This document shows, piece by piece, positions 35,517-48,483 of a stretch of 64,000 bases of DNA (its first letter is position 1; each line of letters begins with the position of its first letter). Origin of the DNA: Cladocopium goreaui. Its lineage: Eukaryota; Sar; Dinophyceae; Suessiales; Symbiodiniaceae. The stretch spans positions 224,501 to 288,500 of the forward strand of contig CAMXCT020000324.1 of assembly GCA_947184155.2 (NCBI GenBank). The letters are read 5' to 3'. A model generated the notes under the pieces. That model worked only from the letters and a program-made list of their open reading frames with translations, was not told the DNA's origin and did no database searches. The translations under genes and the position numbers were made by a program.

Positions 35517-35761
35517 GATGTTGATGATGTTGATGATGTTGATGTTGTTGCTGATGATGCTGATGATGATGATGATGTTGATGAAATGAGGGAAAAATTC
35601 GTCATCCGTTTGCCCAAACGAACGACACGGGGAATCTCACAAAACATTGGCCCTGCGCAGTCAAAACGCACTTTCCCGGGCAGCACATCCGTCCTGGCCG
35701 TAGTACTACTACTACTACCACTACCACTACCACTACTACTACTACTACTACTACTATGAGG

Positions 35762-35840
<79 letters not shown>
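35517..35840. repeat. GATGTT and (TAC)n simple repeats
   Basis: A GATGTTGATGAT tract (35517-35583) and a (TAC)n tract (35700-35840) are separated by about 115 bp of unique text. Confidence 0.9.
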
Positions 35841-36570
35841 TCATTCGTATGGCACCTATCTCACTAGAATTTACCAAAGAACAGAAAACATCATTTTTTC
35901 GGGGTTGCGCGTCATCTCGCCTCGATGAAGCACAACCAAGTGCTTGGGAGCACAACCAAAGTCATTTATCGCACAAACATGAGCTTGGTTGCGCCCCCAA
36001 ACGCTGGGTTGCGCTTCATCTCGCCTCGATGAAGCACAACCTTGGAAAAAGATATTTTTTTATCTTCTTTGGTAAATTTATGTCATCCAGACCGTAGCAT
36101 ATTCTAACTTCGCGAAAAACGCGAAAAAAGCGAAAAAAGTATCAACGTCGGAAAAGCGAAAAAGCAAAGCAGCAAATCTAAAAAACACAAAAGCAGAATA
36201 AAAGGAGAAAAAAGAAAGGAAAAACACGGAGAGGCTCAAAGGGAAAAATGAAACAAGAGTTACATTTTTTTTTTTTCACGCTTTCTTTCAAGTTTTTCGA
36301 CAGGCAAAATAATCTATGGTCTGGAAGAAATAAATTTACCAAAGAAGATAAAAAAATATCATTTTCCAAGGTTGTGCTTCATCGAGGGGAGATGAAGCGC
36401 AACCCAGCGTTTGGGGGCGCAACCAAGCTCATTTTTGTGCGATAAATGACTTTGGCTGTGCTCCCAAGCACTTGGTTGTGCTTCATCGAGGCGAGATGAA
36501 GCGCAACCCCGAAAAAATGATGTTTTATGTTCTTTGGTAAATTCTAGTGAGATAGGTGCCATGCGAATGA
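35841..36570. mobile_element. 730-bp foldback element with 257-bp inverted arms
   Basis: The left arm 35841-36097 and right arm 36314-36570 are inverted copies of equal length with scattered mismatches. Their ends are TCATTCGTATGGCACCTATC and its complement. The 216-bp loop is A-rich. Each arm carries a related open frame (GCASSRLDEAQPSAWEH) read outward-to-inward, probably only because the arms are GC-rich repeats. The element sits at the edge of a (TAC)n tract, so a target duplication cannot be defined. Confidence 0.75.
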
Positions 36571-36724
36571 TTTGAATAGGGGTCAGCATGATGTTAACGT
36601 TTATGTTCATCTGGCAACCCTCGAAATCTTTGATCGCTACATATCCGACGGCGAATGATGACTGATACACTCCACTCACCACAAACATTTCACTATCTAC
36701 ATTGCACTGAATGACCTGGCCCAA

Positions 36725-37285
36725 TAGGAGATAGACAGGTAGACAGATAACAGATGACAGATGACAGATGACTTCACAGACAGGGGCAGATAGTAGATAG
36801 ATAGAGACAGCAGATGCAGGGACAGATAGATAGATGAAAGAGAAGAAGCAGAATAGATAGGTAAAGTGTAGTAGCAGACCTAGTGGAGATAAAAAGCTAG
36901 ATATTGATTAAGAGAGTTTTGAGCATAAGGGTGGGAATAGAGGATAATAGATGAAAGATTAGATGTAGGCTAGTGACAGACAGATAGATAATAGATAGAT
37001 GGCTAGTGTTGTAGATAGATGCTTGTAGATAGTTGTAGGTAGAAAGTCATGTGACATTTAGACAGGGACAGCTAGAAAGATGAAAAGAGGGACAGAGAGA
37101 GATAGACAGATAATGTTCATAAAGCTGGAGATTTTCAGAGGCTGCAGATGATAGCGGGTGTTGTAGAACATCGTAGAAAGAGATTTCCGAGTCAGATAGA
37201 TAGATAGATAATATAAGATAGAAATAGATAGATGATATAGATAGATAAATAGATAGATAGATGATATTGATAGATAGATAGATCG

Positions 37286-37326
<41 letters not shown>

Positions 37327-37330
37327 GATG
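36725..37330. repeat. GATA-rich microsatellite region
   Basis: Degenerate GATAGA/CAGATA repeats, becoming perfect (GATA)n at 37262-37328. Confidence 0.9.
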
Positions 37331-37649
37331 AGGGGTTATATTTATTGGTAACTGGGGGTGTAAGCCAAGTACATAGACGACAGTCCATTTTGACTTAGTA
37401 AACCAGAGCTATGAAACATTATAAGTGGCATGAGTGTCCAGTGTTGCTTTCTTGCTTGGCTGTGACGAATTCAGAGCCAACAAATGCCCCACAGAATTAC
37501 GACCGAGTTTAGCGGAGTAGAAAAACTCGGTCGTATTTTTTTTTCTTCTACAATGCCCGAGAAAGGATTCTAGGTGTATGTTGCAGACCATGGGGCCAGT
37601 TGACTATGGCCACTAACCAGATAACTCCTTTGTATCCATGTATGTTTGT

Positions 37650-38600
37650 AAATATGTCTGTCTGTCTGTCTGTCTGTCTGTATGTATGTATGTATGTATG
37701 AATGTAATGTTATGTAATGTGATGTAATGTTATGTCACATTAAGTCGTGTAATGTTATGTTATGTTACATCATGTATGTCTGTATGTATGTATGTATGTA
37801 TGTTATGTTTGTCGTCATATAATGTTATGTTATGTTACATCATGTATGTCTGTATGTATGTATGTATGTGCGTATCTGCGTATGTGTGTATGTGTGTGTG
37901 TATGTATGTATGTATGTATGTATGTATGTATGTATGTATGTATGTATGTATGTATGTATGTATGTATGTATGTATGTATGTATGTATGTATGTATGTATG
38001 TATGTATGTATGTATGTATGTCATGTATGTATGTATGTATGTATGTATGTATGTATGTATGTATGTATGTATGTATGTATGTATGTATGTATGTATGTAT
38101 GTATGTATGTATGTATGTATGTATGTATGTATGTATGTATGTATGTATGTATGTATGTATGTATGTATGTATGTATGTATGTATGTATGTATGTATGTAT
38201 GTATGTATGTATGTATGATAGATAGAGAGATAGATAGAGAGATAGATAGATAGATAGATAGATAAATAGATATATATATATAGATAGATAGATAGATGAT
38301 AGATAGATAGATAGATAGAGAGATAGAAGGATAGAAGGATATAGATAGATAGATAGATAGATAAATAAACAAATAGATGGATAGATAGATAGACAGATAG
38401 AAGCATCGATCGATAAATAGATAGATCGATAGCTAAATAGATCGATAAAAAGATAGATAGATAGATCGATAGGTAGATAGATAGATACATACAAGGATAG
38501 ATAGATAAATAGATAATTACATAGATAGACAACTAAATAGATAGATACATGGATAGATAGATGGATAAGGAGGTAAGTACATAGTCAGAGAAAAAGAAAG
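37650..38600. repeat. (ATGT)n followed by (TAGA)n microsatellite
   Basis: A near-perfect (GTAT)n tract of about 310 bp (37900-38216), preceded by degenerate copies, switches abruptly to (GATA)n-like sequence (38217-38570). All frames here are artefacts. Confidence 0.95.
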
Positions 38601-41600
38601 AAAGAGATGCGGGCCAGGGGGGAATCGAATGGGGGGGCCCCCCCCCCCTAAGTCTCCGTTCGTGACTCTCGGGTCTCAATTTCCGGGAAAGGAGCAGCCA
38701 CCTCCCCCAGTACTAAACTAGTACTAAACTACATAGAACTCAGGTAGCCTAGGCTACCTTTCGTGATTATTGGGAAGGTACAGAAACTGAGAGGACTACA
38801 CAATGTGCAGAAACTGATGAGTTTCTACTCACAACTGGAGTAAGAAAACTAGCAGGTAACTGGCAACCCTTTTGATTGTGGTCATTTGTGCCCTTAGTCA
38901 CATTTACATATACATCGACATATACATATATCTATAATATATATATACACATACATACATACAGTACATAATATACAGACAGATACATATGTATGTATAG
39001 TGTGTGTGTATATATATACTACACGTATGTATATATGTACATGCCGGGGCCATCACGGCAAGTTTGGGGAAGCCCATGCCATTCTCCCTCCAGCCTGAAG
39101 GGGCCCGCTGGCAAATCGAAAGGAGACGCGCATAAAGAAGCGAACGAAGCGATGTAGCCTGGGTGGCACCTGGCCACACTTTCCAACGCCACACATTTCC
39201 ACATTTTCCACATCTGAAAGGCTTCTCCAAATGTCGACTGCAGTGACTGCAGCCTATTCTTTTTGTTGTCCAATTGTCCAACGGAAGCACCTCCAAGGTG
39301 CTGCTCCACAACGGCTTCTGAAAGGCCGTCCAGGGCCGTTCCTCTGCGAAGCGATACGCGAAGTGCGACGCGCCGCCTGGGTTGACCATGGTTGACCCGG
39401 ATCCACGACGTGGGGATTTTGAGGTTCGAAAAATGGTGAGTTTAACCCACGAAAATGGATAAAATATGATAAAATGGTGATTTCAAACATGAGTTGAACA
39501 ATGAGTTGGCCGAAAAATGTGGAAGTTGCATGATGTCACAACCAGGATCTGAGATTTAACAAGTACGAGGTTCTATGGAGTGATTGAAGGCAAAAATTTA
39601 AGGGGAATCCCTGAAACTTGGATTTTACCAGCCAAATCAAACAGGAAATGGAAATGGCAGACCGGGCACCCCCCAAAAAGTGCTATTAATGTGATGACTA
39701 ACCACTGGAGTTTGGTATATTTGGACAAACCCAAACGGCTAAGTGATGAAATGATACCCAAATCATCCACATGGCCTGAAAACTCGAGACCACGGTCGCC
39801 AAGCACGACTGCCTCAGCCAAAAGCGCAGTGAAGTTCCAAAGGGTATGACCCAATTGCTTCTGTCCAAAAAAAAAAGAGTTTGATACCCAGAATAGAAAA
39901 TCAGGTACCCCCCCATTTCCAAGCCATCTCCAAAGCCGCACTTTGCTGCACAGGTCCTAACACCCTTCGACCCCCAGCCGAGGCGACGGGCATTGGACCC
40001 AATGGGCTTCGGCAAACGATCTTCCGAGGGACACACCTCGGGCTGATCGACAGCTTTGGCTCGTAGCTGGTTGGACTTTTCGCACATAGGCGAGCCATGA
40101 AAAATGCCCCTCCCGTTATACTAGTTGGTTCATAGGTTTCCCTATTGTGGGTTAGCTCACTGGCTCTACAATCACCCAGGCAGTATAACCCTTGTATTAA
40201 CCCATCAACAGCGGTATCTTCACTGGCTCAAATAAACTCATAACCGTCATAACCATTCTGGGCCCCTCAACCGACGGCCAATGCAAAGCTGCACGAGCTA
40301 CTGGCACCTCGCATTGGACAATGTCGGTCCCTTGGGAGATAGCGGCTATGAGTCAAACCCTGGTACCGGGATGGTACCCTAAAATAGCTGGTTTTTGTGA
40401 ATGTTCATACCCCCAAATATGGTCATAATAGGTTTTGACCCATCCAAAAAAATGGGGATGTCTGGAAATAAAGAATTAAATGATTAAGCCCCCCAATGGC
40501 CATCATTCATGGGGAAAATGTTGATCCACATCTTTCCAGGCTGTTGTAACTTTGGGACCCTGGTAGTTGTTCACCGCTTGAAAATAACATCAGCAATGGA
40601 CCCCAACAATGATGTGGTTTCCCATTCAAAAGGACGAATCACTCGAGGATCACAAACTCAGGGGCCCCCCCATTTTAAGAAATGCTCTAATTGACGAAAT
40701 CCGGAAAAGTAATGTGATTGAAAAAAAATAATGCTGTTTTTTTTTTCAGTTTGTTTTCCCCAGGGTAGCCTTCCCTAACCAATCCCAATTTCCACCCCGA
40801 ATTCCCAACGGCACTGCTGTGAGATCGATGCGCACGGGCCAGCACTTCGCCTCATTTTTCTGTGCAGTCACAATGCCAAAACTCACCAACCATTTTGGGA
40901 ATACTTGTTGCGAAATTCCTGTCTATTGGGAAGAATATTGGGAACACTTCCCATGAACCAAATCTTGCATAATATTGCCAACTGAATTGGTGGATGGGAA
41001 GATCTGAAGGAAATTCCTTTAGATGTTCCGAAGCCAATCCAGTGATTCTTGGGCGGCGGATCGTCCTCAAAATCCACCCAACCATCCAAGAAAAGACTGA
41101 GGCCTAGCCAATCATCACATAGGGAGTTCTTAAAAATGCCAAGGCCCCAAACTCCTATATATATATACAACATATGATACATATATATATATACGTTCAT
41201 ATATTATATGTGTATATAGTGTGTATATATGTATATTATATTACATATAATATAATATATATATATTACATAATACATATATATATTACATAATTCATAT
41301 ATTATGTATATAATATATAATATATATTATATATTATATATTATATATTATATATTTATATATTATATATTATATATTTATACACATACATTATGTATAT
41401 GTTATGATTATTATACCACATAAACACCAAGCAAAAACTATGGCGCCGGCCTCGGAGACTTTGGAATCCACCTGACTGGAGACCACATCCATAGAGACGA
41501 GGTCAAAGACAATGTCCACCTGGAGATCAGATCGCATGGGCTCGAAACAAGGGAAATAGGGCAGAAAGAACTTGTCGGAAACAACTTTGGGATGTTGATA

Positions 41601-42243
41601 TACTTGATTTATCTTGATCAATGTTGAATCTCAAGTGATGTGATTTAAGGTGTAAGTCAAAACAAGAACTTGAATGGTCAGTCCTTGAAGTTGCCAAATG
41701 TGTACATACAACGACTTGGGGAACGGTAAGTTTTACTCCCGCACTCTGCCTGATGATCTTTCCCTGAGAGCAGACCGTGCAGGAAGGCCTCCATGGGTGC
41801 TTGGCTGTCGATGAAAGCATCCCATCAATAGGTCATGTTTCGCACACCGAAGGATTTGTTTCTGGCTTTGACACTGCAAGGCAATGACTATCACCTCCTG
41901 AGGTTTGCAAAGAACGAAAAAGAGCTGAGCATTAGCATGAGACAAAACTCTAGCGAAACCTCATGCTTGTCTTTGGCCCTTCGCAAAGTCTTGGGAAAAG
42001 GCTGGAAGAAGCAAAGCAGAAACGTTATCACTCTTTCAAAGCACCATAAAGTCGCCGTTTTTTGATCAAGAAAATGGCATCACTCACATGGGTCCATGAA
42101 TACGGGAAGACTGGTCTTTGGTCTGCAAAAAGCTCCGTCGCCGCACAGACTCTGAAATCGGCCCATCATCGACTGTTTTGCACTTGAATGATCCATCTTT
42201 CCAACAGTAATTTGTCTGGGCCCAGGGCACCCTGTCTCCGGCT
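38601..42243. other. No supported gene; AT-rich tract at 41150-41405
   Basis: A G7-C12 palindromic run lies at about 38634-38652. A TATA/ATAT tract lies at 41150-41405. Short frames exist but show no recognisable motif. The C-terminal exons of acetolactate synthase were sought here without success. Confidence 0.45.
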
Positions 42244-44167
42244 TCAAAATCGCGCAGATTGTAGCAACCTGAAGTACTCACCACTCCGATTTCGTTTCAA
42301 AACATCATGCTGGCCCTTCTGGACCATCTTCCCATTTTTCATCACCATCACCTGGTCGGATTGCTCAGCAAGGGTCACCCGGTGCGTCACCATTAGGATC
42401 ATCATGCTGTGCTCCTTTGCCAAGCGTTTCATCGTTTCGAAAACGTCCTTCTCTAACTCCACATCCAAAGCACTGGTGGGCTCGTCCAAGAGCAACAGCT
42501 CCGGCGGATTGCAGATCACACGCGCCAGGCCTATCCGCTGTCTTTCGCCGCCGCTTGGAAGCCAAGTGGCTCCGACATCTCCATGGCCATCACGAATGAT
42601 GCTGTTCAAGCGCACGATCCGATGCATTCACCTGGTGCAAACAGCTGATGATGGTCTGATTGCTCAAATTCCGACCCACCGCGACATTCTCCCGCAGGCT
42701 GTCCGGGAACATTGGAACAACCTGTGGTAGCAAGGCAACCGAGCCTCTTCCGTGAATCTGGCCACTGAATTCCGACTCTCTTCCCGCAAGGGCCCGCAAA
42801 AGAGTAGTTTTTCCAGAACCGCTTGCGCCTACAATTGCCACCAACTGTTTGGGCACGACCTTGAATGAGATGTCTTGCAATAGGGGCTTGTTGTTTCTCT
42901 TGAGACATAAATCCACAACATTTAAGCTGTTGTGTGGTCGGCATGTTGTTCCCTTGGTTGGCATCGGATTTGGTGCAGTTTCCATGGTCAGTTGGTTTAT
43001 TGTCCTTATGGTCTCACCACATTCCCTCATTTCAATGAGACCTTGGAGCAAATCTCGCAGCGACAATGCCAAGTTGATTGATATGACAAACGACGCATGG
43101 TAAACTGCAAATGGAAATTCCCCTTCCATGACAGCAACGCCAAGGAGGAAGTGAATCGCCATCAAGTTCCCGTTCTGTCGCATGCTATCAAGAGTTTTCC
43201 ACAGCTCCCGCTGCTTGCCGTGTTCAAGTTGTTTCTCAATTCCAGTCCACATCACCTTTTTCAGCTTTTTTGCCCTCTCCAGCGTTGCATGGTATGCCCT
43301 TGTTTCCTCTGCCACGTTGACTTCAGCAACTACGACATTGGCAACTTCTCTGGATGCCCTTGTGGCGTCACGTGCTGCTGGTCCCACCTTGCCTTGCAAC
43401 AGCACACTGATGCCGACCCCAACCACAACGATGAGCATAAGTGTCCCAAAGATCCGCTGAAAGCGCGCATTGCCCCTGCGTACCAGTCGCCAGATAAAGC
43501 ACGAAAAAACGACACAGCCAACTACTCCACGCAAAAACTTTTCTGATATATTCGTAAGCTTGTCGAGCTCCCCAGTAAACAAAGAGGCTGCTGCTCCCTC
43601 TGGAAAGGTACCCGAGTCCAAAACTCTTGGAAATGCAGCTGTCTGGAGCGAGAACTTGACATCATTGCTTGTCTTCAAAGCGCTGAGCTGGTAGGCCCAA
43701 TTGCACAGAGGTGACAGTAGCAGGACCACCATAACTTTGCGCATGCGAGGCCAGAACTCCGACCTGTTTTTGGCTATGAAACAGTACTGCGACAGTTCTC
43801 CGACAAATTGTTTCTCCAATGCTGTGAACAAGCAAATGGCCACCGAGAAAACCATCATCAACATCAAGCCCGTTTTGTTGCAGCTCACCAGCCGCATCAG
43901 TCCCCGCGGGCCCAGCAGTGGCGTGCCATCTGCCAAATGCCCAGCGAGCATGGCAGGTCTCGCGTGCTGTGGCAAGTTGGAAGCCATGGGCCTCGATGGA
44001 GCAGCCAAGGTAAAGGCCAGCGATGCACAGGCAGCCACTGCACCAAGCAGGACAAGCGCAAGGCTTGTCGTCCTACGAGCCATGGCTGCTGGGCTAGCAA
44101 GAAAACCGGGGCTGAAGCAAGCTGAAACGGCCGCAGCAACCATCGTTTTCCGTTCATCCAGAATCAT
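42244..44167 (-). CDS. Half ABC transporter with predicted plastid leader, one frameshift
   Basis: An uninterrupted frame from ATG 44165-44167 (525 codons) is followed by the rest of the nucleotide-binding domain in the neighbouring frame (42244-42627). Near the N-terminus, from Met 29, is a signal-peptide-like segment (MARRTTSLALVLLGAVAAC) followed by AFTLAAPSRP. This resembles the signal peptide plus Phe-led transit peptide of peridinin dinoflagellates. Hydrophobic segments follow (about residues 98-118, 145-160, 230-265 and later). NBD: Walker A GASGSGKTTLL (about residue 445), Q-loop LLPQVV, signature LPSGGERQRIGLAR, Walker B ELLLLDEPTSALD, H-loop VTHRVTLAEQ. The two parts meet at about 42605-42630, where a one-base indel separates them, so it is a mutated copy, a sequencing error or a shift site. 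No introns are apparent, unlike the neighbouring genes, which suggests a retrocopy. The substrate is unknown. Confidence 0.8.
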
Positions 44168-47100
44168 TCACTGACCAAAGCTCCATCTAGTGAAGAGGAG
44201 GCTGGGTTCCAACTCCACTCCTACCATGTTTTCAGATGGCACCTTTCCTGAAAACTTGTGTTTCTATACAGATCTTTGTTTCCAGATCCCAATTCTGCCC
44301 CCAACTTTCACCTTGGTGTCTTCGCCACCGGCTCCAAGCATATTTCGCCTGGCGGAAAGTTGAATCACAAGGCTACAACCGCCTCAACTGCCAAGTTTCA
44401 CCATATCTTTTTGCCATCAAATATGACTGAGCTACATATTTTTACAATCCCACAACTAGCACAACTACACTTTCCTGATAAAAATGACCATGATCTCAAT
44501 TCTATCTCCATGATTCCCATAAACATATACCCTCTGGTATTTTTTCACAGTTTGCTATTGAAAATGGCCATAGAAATAGTTGATTTACCTATTAAGAATG
44601 ATGGTTTTCCAAGGCCCACGCACCGCTCAAGCTCGCCAGGTGGACCCCAGGAGAACGCGAGTGCCTCCTTTGGCAGAATCTCCACGGCCTCCAGAGAAAA
44701 TGATGCTGAACTTTTACACTTGTCTGCATCTATATTATATTTATATCATATTTATATTATATTATATTATATTATATGTATATATATATCATATATCATA
44801 TATATATCATATATTAGATAGAAGATATATGTAAGTATGTTTGTTTCCTGCTAATCTCTTGTTGCCGCGTGTTGATTCTAAGCCCTCAAAACCTGCGAAG
44901 CTGGACCACGATTTCACCGTTGCAGCCAGGTGGCGAAAGATGTCCACTGCCAAAGTGGTGGGCGTGTCTCTGTGCACCTGGAGTCATCTTGGTGGTTGGA
45001 AATTTATGGAAATTTGCCATAGACAACTACCATTTGGGCATGGGAAAAATACTAGTTTGTACTAGTTTATACCACCCTTTCATGGTAATTTTGAAGGTTT
45101 ACCGCATAAAAAAAGAGTTGCTTTCTGCTTTCAAGACTTGAAAAAGGGCCCCTTGTCTGGCCCCGCAATATTTTGTCAACATGTTGCCATGTTTCGCGGT
45201 TTTCGGAATCCTGTTGTTGCTATGTGTAGGGTCAAAATCATTCACCACAACAAATGGATAATTACAATAGTTGAATCTAAACTGCCACTTTTGAGACTGC
45301 CCCGCTCGACTCATACCCATGTGATGCAACCTAATGAACTAAGAACCTGCCTCGGTCTGCAGTGTCAGCAAGGAGTCTGTAGCGACATCCAGCCGAACAA
45401 CATGCCTCCCAGTTGAAAACAAAAGGGTAACCCCTGCGCGCAATGATCATCGGGATACGGATAGCCAAATCGATGCTTAGATTTTCGGGGCAACCATGAG
45501 ACTTGTGCAACAAAAACTCAAAAAAGAAAAACATAATATGAGAAGAAAGACGAAGAAAGGAAGGATTTCGACGGATGAAACTTTCAGGAGACGCAAAAAG
45601 ACTCGCATCCAGTGCCATTTCGTTGCTTTCACCCAGGCCATTGGTCCACTGGTCCATCAAACCCCATTGATCCCCTAAAATATCACTTCAGTGAAGAGCA
45701 TCCTTCCCTAAAATGGCCAGAACTGTATTACATGATTACATGGCAATGGAAAATCTCCCCATCATTTTCCCATTAAAACCATTTATGCAAAGATTCCAAT
45801 TGCTGTTTTCCCATTCACCTACCCTCTCCACAGCATTACTGGCCTCTTGACAGTGGAGGGTAGACCAAAAACGTCGTGCACCTGCACCTGGCTCGGTTGC
45901 TCGAATCGGTGGCGTATCAATGGGGTGATTCAAAGCAAAAGTTACAGAAACCAATGGTGATTTTTCTAAGGTTATTCTCCATAATGATTGGTCTATGGTT
46001 ATTTTTGACCACAAAATCCATGGCTATTCTATAAATTGTCCCTTGTATGGTCTGCATGACCAATAACCATGGGGCAACATGGCTGCAATCGTCATCCAGC
46101 AGGCTGATCCTCAAAGCTGAGGAAAGGAGTTCCCCCCATGAGTTCATTTGACTCATAATTGTCATAACTACATCGTTTTTTTGATTTCTTTGATTTCATT
46201 TATCAATGACTATTACAGTATATGATAATGGACATTATTTAATGGACAAACGACCAGCATTTCACTTGGATCACCATGACTTTACCCAAGCCCTGGTGCT
46301 CTCCACCTCGCCAGTGTAAGTGGTAAAGGCACGGCTTTCCAACCTGGGAAGTCGTCACTTGGTAATCAAACGTGGCTGGAAACTGCCATGGGTAAATGGA
46401 GCTATTCATGGGAAATTCATCGATGATCAACGGTGGATTTGCCAGCCGCGTTTGATTACCGGTATGTACAGTATCTGAATGTTTTTGTTGGCGATGGCTT
46501 AATCGTTTCTTGGTTGTCCATTTCCACTTTCATGAGTGCGAGGCTACCCCTATTTCCAGCGGTTCTCTATCGCATATTCATCAGATTGGCTGGGGTTGGT
46601 TTTTTGAACAGGGTAGCATCGGGTAACATTCGCATCTGCAGGGCCTAGGCGGCCTATGCAGGTGCGCCATGAGTAAGGAGGATGATCCTTGATGATTCAG
46701 AAGGGGGAGAAGGAGGCTGCCGGAGGCTTGTCCATTGCACTTTAAGCCTTGGACCATCCCATCCTTTTCCTCGCCATTGCCAAATCTCCGGCTTCAGAAA
46801 CAATCCCTGGGGGTCGTCCTACAGGACGCTTCGCGGTCCGAGACGTCTCAAGCTCCAAGTGTCAGTCCGGGAAGCAATAGCATCACCCGGACTTCCCAGC
46901 AGCATGGGACCAGAATCACAATCAGTGCGAAGCATGATCTAGTCGTCCATCATCACACTGACCCCCTCGATGCCTTGCAAGCTGCAGTGCTGTCCCAAGA
47001 AGCATTTCGCCTGCTGGTTGGCAGAAGGGCCCAAGACTTGCAAGCGGCCAGCGGGAACTCTCCGGCAGGTCCATGAATCGTGGCAGGTGGGCCTCCTTGA

Positions 47101-47238
47101 GGGCCCTCATCACACACTGGTATGCATTTACAAGGCTCGGGCAACAGCGGCTGATGTTCAGGCCTCACAAGCAAACACAGAGAACACCATTTCAGATCTG
47201 ACCGATGACGATGGGCATCATGGCATCCTTCCCCCTTG
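44168..47238. other. No supported gene
   Basis: Includes an AT-rich tract at 44735-44830. Short frames on both strands lack recognisable motifs. Confidence 0.4.
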
Positions 47239-47522
47239 AGGGTCAAACCAAATCGCCCGATTTCAGCCTGAAAACGCTGGCCATTCATCTGGACGGGTTC
47301 CAGAATCAGTATCTCAAAGCTGCCATGCATGGTCCCCAGTTCCGTGGCCAGAGGACACAGCGAGGTGTATCTGAAGGACTCCCCAGGTCTCAACATGGGT
47401 TGTTGCCCGACGACGCCGTAGGCCTTGGGCCCCACCTGAAAAGTCTTGCCTGTGGCATCCGTCACGATCCAGTGACGGCTCAGCACCTGGATCAACTGCT
47501 GAGATTCGTTGGAGATGGTTAC
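47239..47522 (-). CDS. ApaG-domain (DUF525) exon
   Basis: The exon reads VTISNESQQLIQVLSRHWIV at its start, then GVVGQQPMLRPGESFRYTS, GTMHGSFEIL and QAEIGRFGLT. This is the ApaG fold signature (N-E-S...Q-L-x-S-R-x-W, G-V-V-G-x-Q-P-x-L-x-P-G-x-x-F-x-Y-x-S, G-x-M-x-G). In eukaryotes the domain occurs in F-box proteins of the FBXO3/SKIP16 type and in PolDIP2. The acceptor is CTCAG|GTAACC, fitting the AG|G rule. The 3' limit is approximate, set where similarity stops after F-G-L-T. The frame extends upstream as a Phe/Leu-rich stretch that is probably intron. Other exons of this gene were not identified with confidence; weak candidates on the same strand lie at about 48760-48880 and 49080-49150. 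Confidence 0.75.
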
Positions 47523-48429
47523 CTGAGTTGGAAAAACGAATCTGTATACCAGTTGTATCAGTTGTACAACGAGGAATATGCAAAAGCTGTCAAGCACACC
47601 AAAAATGTGCACAACAATTGGGATGGTACAAAAGCACACCAAAAATATCCCAAAACGTTCACAAAAACCTCTCCAAAAGATCCCCAACACATCCAAAAAG
47701 CATCCAAAGAAAACAGTCCAATGTCCAAGAGCTTCCAGGTGACGGCATATTTCCATTGCCAATGCTTCTTCTCAGGTCGCGAGGTCAGAGCATCGTAGGA
47801 GCTTGAGGCCTCGTGATATCTCCATCTGAACCAGCCCAAATCCATTGGGTTTTACCCTTTTGGTTTCCATTCATTTCAAGCATCGAAGATAGAAGATGTT
47901 CCCCAACATGGGTGGGTGGAGAATATCGTTTTCTTTCCTCGTTTCCTATGGCTTTCTAGAATGGGGGATATACCTGCAAACACATTGTTTCGACTTCAAC
48001 ACATCCTACCCCCATGTTTCCTTGTCCGTAAAGTGGGGGTTTACTCCGTTTCAACTGAGGAAATGATGTTCTTGAACAATAGAAATGTATGTTCTGGGGT
48101 TGCACTTTTTGGGGGTATCAACGTCTATGCATGGCGCAGATTGGGGTTCTAAGAGCCTGAATTAGCGATGTTTGAGCTCCAGCAATCATCTGACACCTTC
48201 TCACCCATCTTTCCGTTTTCCAAGGCACAAATACCTTGACTCCCTCCGTCACGCACTCGCTAGTGGTGGGCCAAGGAATTCGATGCTCCTCCTCCTCCTC
48301 GCTTGCACAAAGATGTACCAGCAAGTGGTGCAAGTGGTGCAAACGCTGAGCTGGAGCCATGGCAAGATTGGCAAGTCGCAAATGGATAGATTCGTCAGGA
48401 CCTTACGGTGACCTTACCAACATATTTTT

Positions 48430-48483
48430 TAGACACCTGGGACACCTGGGACACCTGGGACACCTGGGACACCTGGGACACCT
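48430..48483. repeat. 10-bp tandem repeat GACACCTGGG
   Basis: Five perfect copies, plus a partial one ending GACACCTTG. Confidence 0.95.

Noticed and set aside
35756-36097. Protein frame GCASSRLDEAQPSAWEH in the foldback arm
   Set aside because: The same text is read in both inverted arms and begins in a (TAC)n tract; it is repeat DNA rather than a gene.
37752-38532. Cys/Met/Tyr/Val and His/Thr/Ile/Tyr repeat frames
   Set aside because: Translation of (ATGT)n and (GATA)n; no gene.
39573-40098. Overlapping frames of 60-130 codons on both strands
   Set aside because: Mutually overlapping, with no recognisable domain or exon boundary.
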